DNA from: an uncultured bacterium
GTDB lineage: Bacteria > Patescibacteriota > Minisyncoccia > Moranbacterales > GWC2-37-73
Direction: 5' to 3'
NCBI GenBank assembly: GCA_903824515.1
Contig: CAIJXA010000036.1
Location: 1-14,043, forward strand
Length of the DNA: 14,043 bases
Below are positions 9,901 through 14,043 of the stretch, in pieces; within the stretch, counting starts at the first letter, position 1; every line of letters begins with the position of its first letter. The notes below the pieces were generated by a model. That model saw only the letters and a program-made list of their open reading frames with translations. It did not search any database and had not been told where the DNA came from. Both the position numbers and the translations under genes were made by a program.

Positions 9901-12900
9901 AAATTGGTAATAAGGATTCAAAAAGAATTCTCGCTCTTGCCAATAAAGCAATTTTGAAAAATTCTTGAAAATCTTGTTTGTTTGTCATTCTGAGCATAGC
10001 GCCTGTCTGTCTGATAGGCAGATAGCGGAGTCGAAGAATCTGAGTTCATATCGTTAAAGTTTGTAAGTATGGGCCCAAATCCTTCGGCTACGCATCATTG
10101 CTGTCGCAATTCCGCTTCGCTCAGGATGACAATACATATAATGTAAGATGACATAGTTTGAAGCTGCCCTGTTGTTGCCTAATTTGAAGGGGTGTAATAT
10201 AATGGAGTTTATGAATATACAAAGAAAATTAGAATTAAAGTTTGCAGGTATCGTTGCGATGGCTTTAGTTGTCGGGGTGATTTCTTATCCTCAGGTGGTT
10301 TCAAAGATTCCTCCACTATATAATGCTGCAAATAAATTGAAAATTAATCTCGGGCTCGACTTGCAAGGGGGAATTCATTTGGAATACAAAGCTGACGTTT
10401 CAAAAGTTGATTCTTCAAAAAGAGCGGATGCGTTGCAAGGCGCACAAGATGTGATTGAAAAAAGAATCAATGCTTTTGGCGTTGGAGAGCCTCTTGTGCA
10501 AACAAAAACTCCAAGCACGGGCGATGATTATCGTGTAATTGTTGAAATTCCCGGAGTCAAGGATATCGAACAGGCCAAAAATCAAATCAAAGAAACTCCA
10601 CTTTTGGAATTCAAGGAAGAAGGCGTTGATCCGCAAATTCAGCAAATGTTTGATTCTACTAATGCTCAAGCCAAGCAAAAGGCGACTGATTTACTAGATC
10701 AAATTAAAAAAGGAGCAAATTTTGAAGACCTAGCAAAGGCAAGCAGTGAAGATCCAGGTTCTAAGGACAAGGGTGGTGATCTTGGTTTTGTCAAAAAGGG
10801 AACTTTTGTGCCAGAGTTTGACAAGGTTCTTTTTGAAGGAAATCTAACGCCTGGAGAAGTTTATCCGGATTTGGTTGAATCACAGTTTGGGTGGCACATA
10901 ATTAAATTTGTTGAATCGCGTGGAGAAGGAGACAGTCTGGAAGTTCATGGGGAGCATATTTTATTGACAAAAAAGACCGTTGATCAATATCCCCAATTCA
11001 AGTATACCGCCACTGGTCTGACTGGAAAAAATTTGAAAAGTGCGTCCGTTGTGTTTCAAAGTCAAGGATTGGGCGAGCCTCAAATTTCACTTCGCTTTGA
11101 TGAAGAGGGAACGAAACTTTTTGCGGATTTAACCAAGAAAAATCTTGGAAAAACAATCGCAATTTTGCTAGATGGCAACATTATCAGCGCACCGACAGTA
11201 CAATCTGAAATTACAAACGGCGAAGCGGTTATCACAGGAAAGTTCACCCTGCAGGAAGCGAAAACTCTTGCGCAAAATCTCAATACCGGAGCATTGCCGG
11301 TTCCGCTCACGCTTATTTCCCAACAAAGTATTCAAGCTTCATTGGGCATGGAATCTCTCAAGAAAAGCTTAATTGCAGGCGCTATTGGCCTTGGCGCAGT
11401 AATTATTTTTATGCTTATTTTCTATCGTTTTCTTGGCTTAGTCGCCTCGGTGGCCCTGCTTATTTACACAGGAATTATGATTACTATTTTCAAAATGTTT
11501 GGCATAACTTTGTCACTTTCCGGGATTGCCGGATTCATTCTTTCAATTGGAATGGCAGTTGACGCTAATGTGCTGATTTTTGAAAGAACAAAAGAGGAAA
11601 TTCGAAATGGAAGAACCGTGGCAAATTCATTGGATGAAGGCTTCAAGCGTGCTTGGACCTCCATCCGAGACGGAAACATTTCATCGCTGCTAACCGCTAG
11701 CATCTTGTATTTAATGGGAACTGGATTCGTGAAAGGTTTTGCTGCTACCTTGTTTATTGGAGTTGTGGTGTCAATGTTTACCGCTGTGGTTGTCACTCGT
11801 ACAATGCTCAAATTTATAATCAATGATTGGATTCACGAACGAACCTGGATGGTAGGAGTGCGGAAGAAAGATAGTTCTGAATAAATAACAAATAAATAAA
11901 TTGCAAATTACAAACAAATTACAAATTCAACGAATAAAATAATCAAAAAATCTTAAAATTTGAAAGTTGATTATTGAAATTTGTTTGGTATTCGTAAATT
12001 GTATTTTATTTATTGAAAAACAATGTTAAACATTATTGCCAAAACTAAATACTCCTATATTTTTTCAGGCACCCTGACGGTTTTGAGTCTGCTGAGTTTG
12101 TTGGCCTGGGGACTTAAATACGATACTGATTTTACTGGCGGAACTTTGATGGAAGTCAAATTTGCCGAGACGGTACCGCCGAGTCAAGAAATTGCAGCTG
12201 TTTTGGCTGACATGAAACTGGATAGTTTGACAATTCAGGCTTCGGCTGGTAATTCTGTTTTGATTCGCTATGCGGCAGATGATGACAAAATAAACGACTC
12301 GGTTTGGAAAGCACTTAGCGGGAAATATTCAGCTGCTTCACAATCGCAAGTTGATTTTGTGAATTCTTCCGTTTCTAAGGAGCTTAAGAAAAACTCCTTC
12401 AATGCACTCGGCTTGGCAATCGCAGCTATTATGGCTTATATTGCTTGGGCCTTTCGAAAAGTTTCTCGTCCAGTAGAGTCTTGGAAATATGGCGCAGGTG
12501 CTGTTATTGCCCTTGCACATGACGTTATCATTACGGCTGGAGTTTTTTCAATCCTGGGACATTTTTATGGCATCAAAGTTGGCATTCCATTCATTGCAGC
12601 GCTGCTTACTATTCTTGGATTTTCCGTTCATGATACAATCGTGGTTTATGATCGAACTAGGGAAAATCTTTTGCGAGGTTCTTCAAAAGAACCATTTGCG
12701 CAGGTGGTCAATCGCAGTCTCAATGAAACCTTAGTGCGCTCAATCAACACTTCCATGACAGTTATTGTGACTTTGCTGGCCATTTATCTTTTCGGTGGTG
12801 CTTCCATCAAATATTTTTCTCTTGCTCTTTTGGTTGGCGTGACTTTTGGAACCTATTCTTCCATTTTTGTAGCTTCTGCACTGCTTGTGACAAGTTATGA

Positions 12901-14043
12901 TTTGACAATGAAATATAGAAAATAGGGAAAAATTTGAAATTTGAAGTTTTTAATTTAAAATGAATGATAAAATGTTTTAATTTTTAATTTTAGAAATTTA
13001 GTCATTTAAAATTGATTTAAAATTTAAAATTAAAAATTATTAAAATATCTTATGGGCATTCTTGATGTATTTAAAAAAGACAAAAAAAAGAAAGTTGCCA
13101 ATCCGGCGGATCCTCAGAGCATGAATATGATGCAAAGGATGGCGATGAAAAAGTTGGAGAAAATGAGCCCGCAAGAACGGGAAAGTCTGATGAAAAAAGT
13201 AATGACGCCAGAGAATATCCAAAAAAATAAAAAAGATATTCTCGCCACGCTCGAGCAAATGGAAAAATCTGGTCAAATGAATAGCCATCAAGTTTTTGAA
13301 GCCAAGAAAAGACTGGGACTCTTATAGTCTCGGTTTTTTTATTAAAAATATTTTGCTAAAATTATGAAACTTTATCATGGATCAAAAAGGGACATCGTCT
13401 TAATAGAAAGAAGGCAGGCTGGAAAGGCTGATAATATTGTAGTTCCGGAGACAGAGTTACAAAATGCAATTTATTTAACGCCAGATTATGGTTTTGCTTT
13501 AGCTTGTGGGGCAAGGCCCAATGGAGTTACAACAATAGATAATGAAAATAAGACTATTAGCTTTGAAAATTCCGATCGCTTTGATTCTAATGAAAAAGTT
13601 TTTGTATATGAAATCGATTTTAACAATATCCCAAAAGAAAATATAAAGCAGATTGATGAACTGCAATTTGTTGTGAGCAATATGGAAAGTTTGCCGTTTA
13701 AAAATAAATTTATTCACAAAGCTGGGGATGTGCAGAAATATTACGAATTAACTAATTGGAAAGAAAAGCCAAGGGATACTGGTATGGGCTTTAAAATAAG
13801 ATAAACGGAAGCAGTTACTCTAATAGGGAAACGCACTAAGATACACCACTATTAACCTAAAAACCAAAAAAGGCTTAAGATAGGCAAATTTGACAAAATT
13901 ATTGGGATATTGTAAGCTAAAGATGTTAATTTGAGCTATGTTTGGCTTATGAAAAATGATAAAAACTTACTTTCGATGCTACTTCGATATCCGGCTTCAG
14001 TGCTGACTTTTAAGGATATTTCTTTGATTTGGCGAGACACGCG

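Overview
The window looks like a chromosome segment from a Candidate Phyla Radiation (Patescibacteria) bacterium, most likely a Parcubacteria-type lineage. This is inferred from several things seen here: all genes lie on the + strand, A-rich gene leaders lack Shine-Dalgarno sites (secD is the only clear exception), SecA and SecD have unusual insertions, intergenic spacers are full of palindromic and AT-rich repeats, and small lineage-type proteins are present. The standard code applies: the 879-codon secA and the other long genes have no in-frame TGA, and at least two ORFs end in TGA.

Region 1 (1-762) has no convincing gene. It is a repeat-packed spacer holding paired hairpins, a MITE-like palindrome, a 62-bp tandem duplication, a 13-bp inverted repeat and a GC-rich REP-like hairpin. 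It ends with a well-formed promoter, a roughly 45-nt structured, U-tract-ended candidate RNA, a consensus DnaA box and a second promoter.

Region 2 (763-3921) is a compact defence operon. It holds a DpnM/Dam-type adenine methyltransferase, a DpnII-family restriction endonuclease, a second DNA methyltransferase of a different architecture overlapping it by one base, and an unrecognised 162-aa protein 4 nt further on. GATC is the likely recognition sequence of the first two.

Region 3 (3891-5171) is a mosaic of mobile debris. Two identical 37-bp direct repeats, each with a 10-bp-arm palindrome, bracket a PD-(D/E)xK-type nuclease-like gene. A third partial copy, other inverted repeats, the 5' remnant of a REP-associated (Y1) transposase with its promoter, and a small sigma-region-4-like helix-turn-helix ORF complete it.

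Region 4 (5299-13340) is housekeeping: a Pif1-like SF1B helicase, secA, a Nudix hydrolase, secD, secF and a small charged protein ending in an intrinsic terminator. SecA is the ATPase motor pushing preproteins through SecYEG, and SecDF uses the proton-motive force to help complete export. SecD carries a parvulin (PpiC-type) domain inside its extracytoplasmic P1 region, which would place a peptidyl-prolyl isomerase at the translocon exit. The order of its elements hints at a circularly permuted parvulin.

Region 5 (13364-14043) returns to accessory genes: a 146-aa protein with a YHG motif, possibly an ADP-ribosyltransferase-like fold, and the first 32 codons of a gene resembling AbiEi-type antitoxins, cut by the window edge. 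The most novel leads are the SecD-parvulin arrangement, the small RNA-like unit before the restriction operon, the unknown fourth gene of that operon and the repeat-bracketed nuclease.
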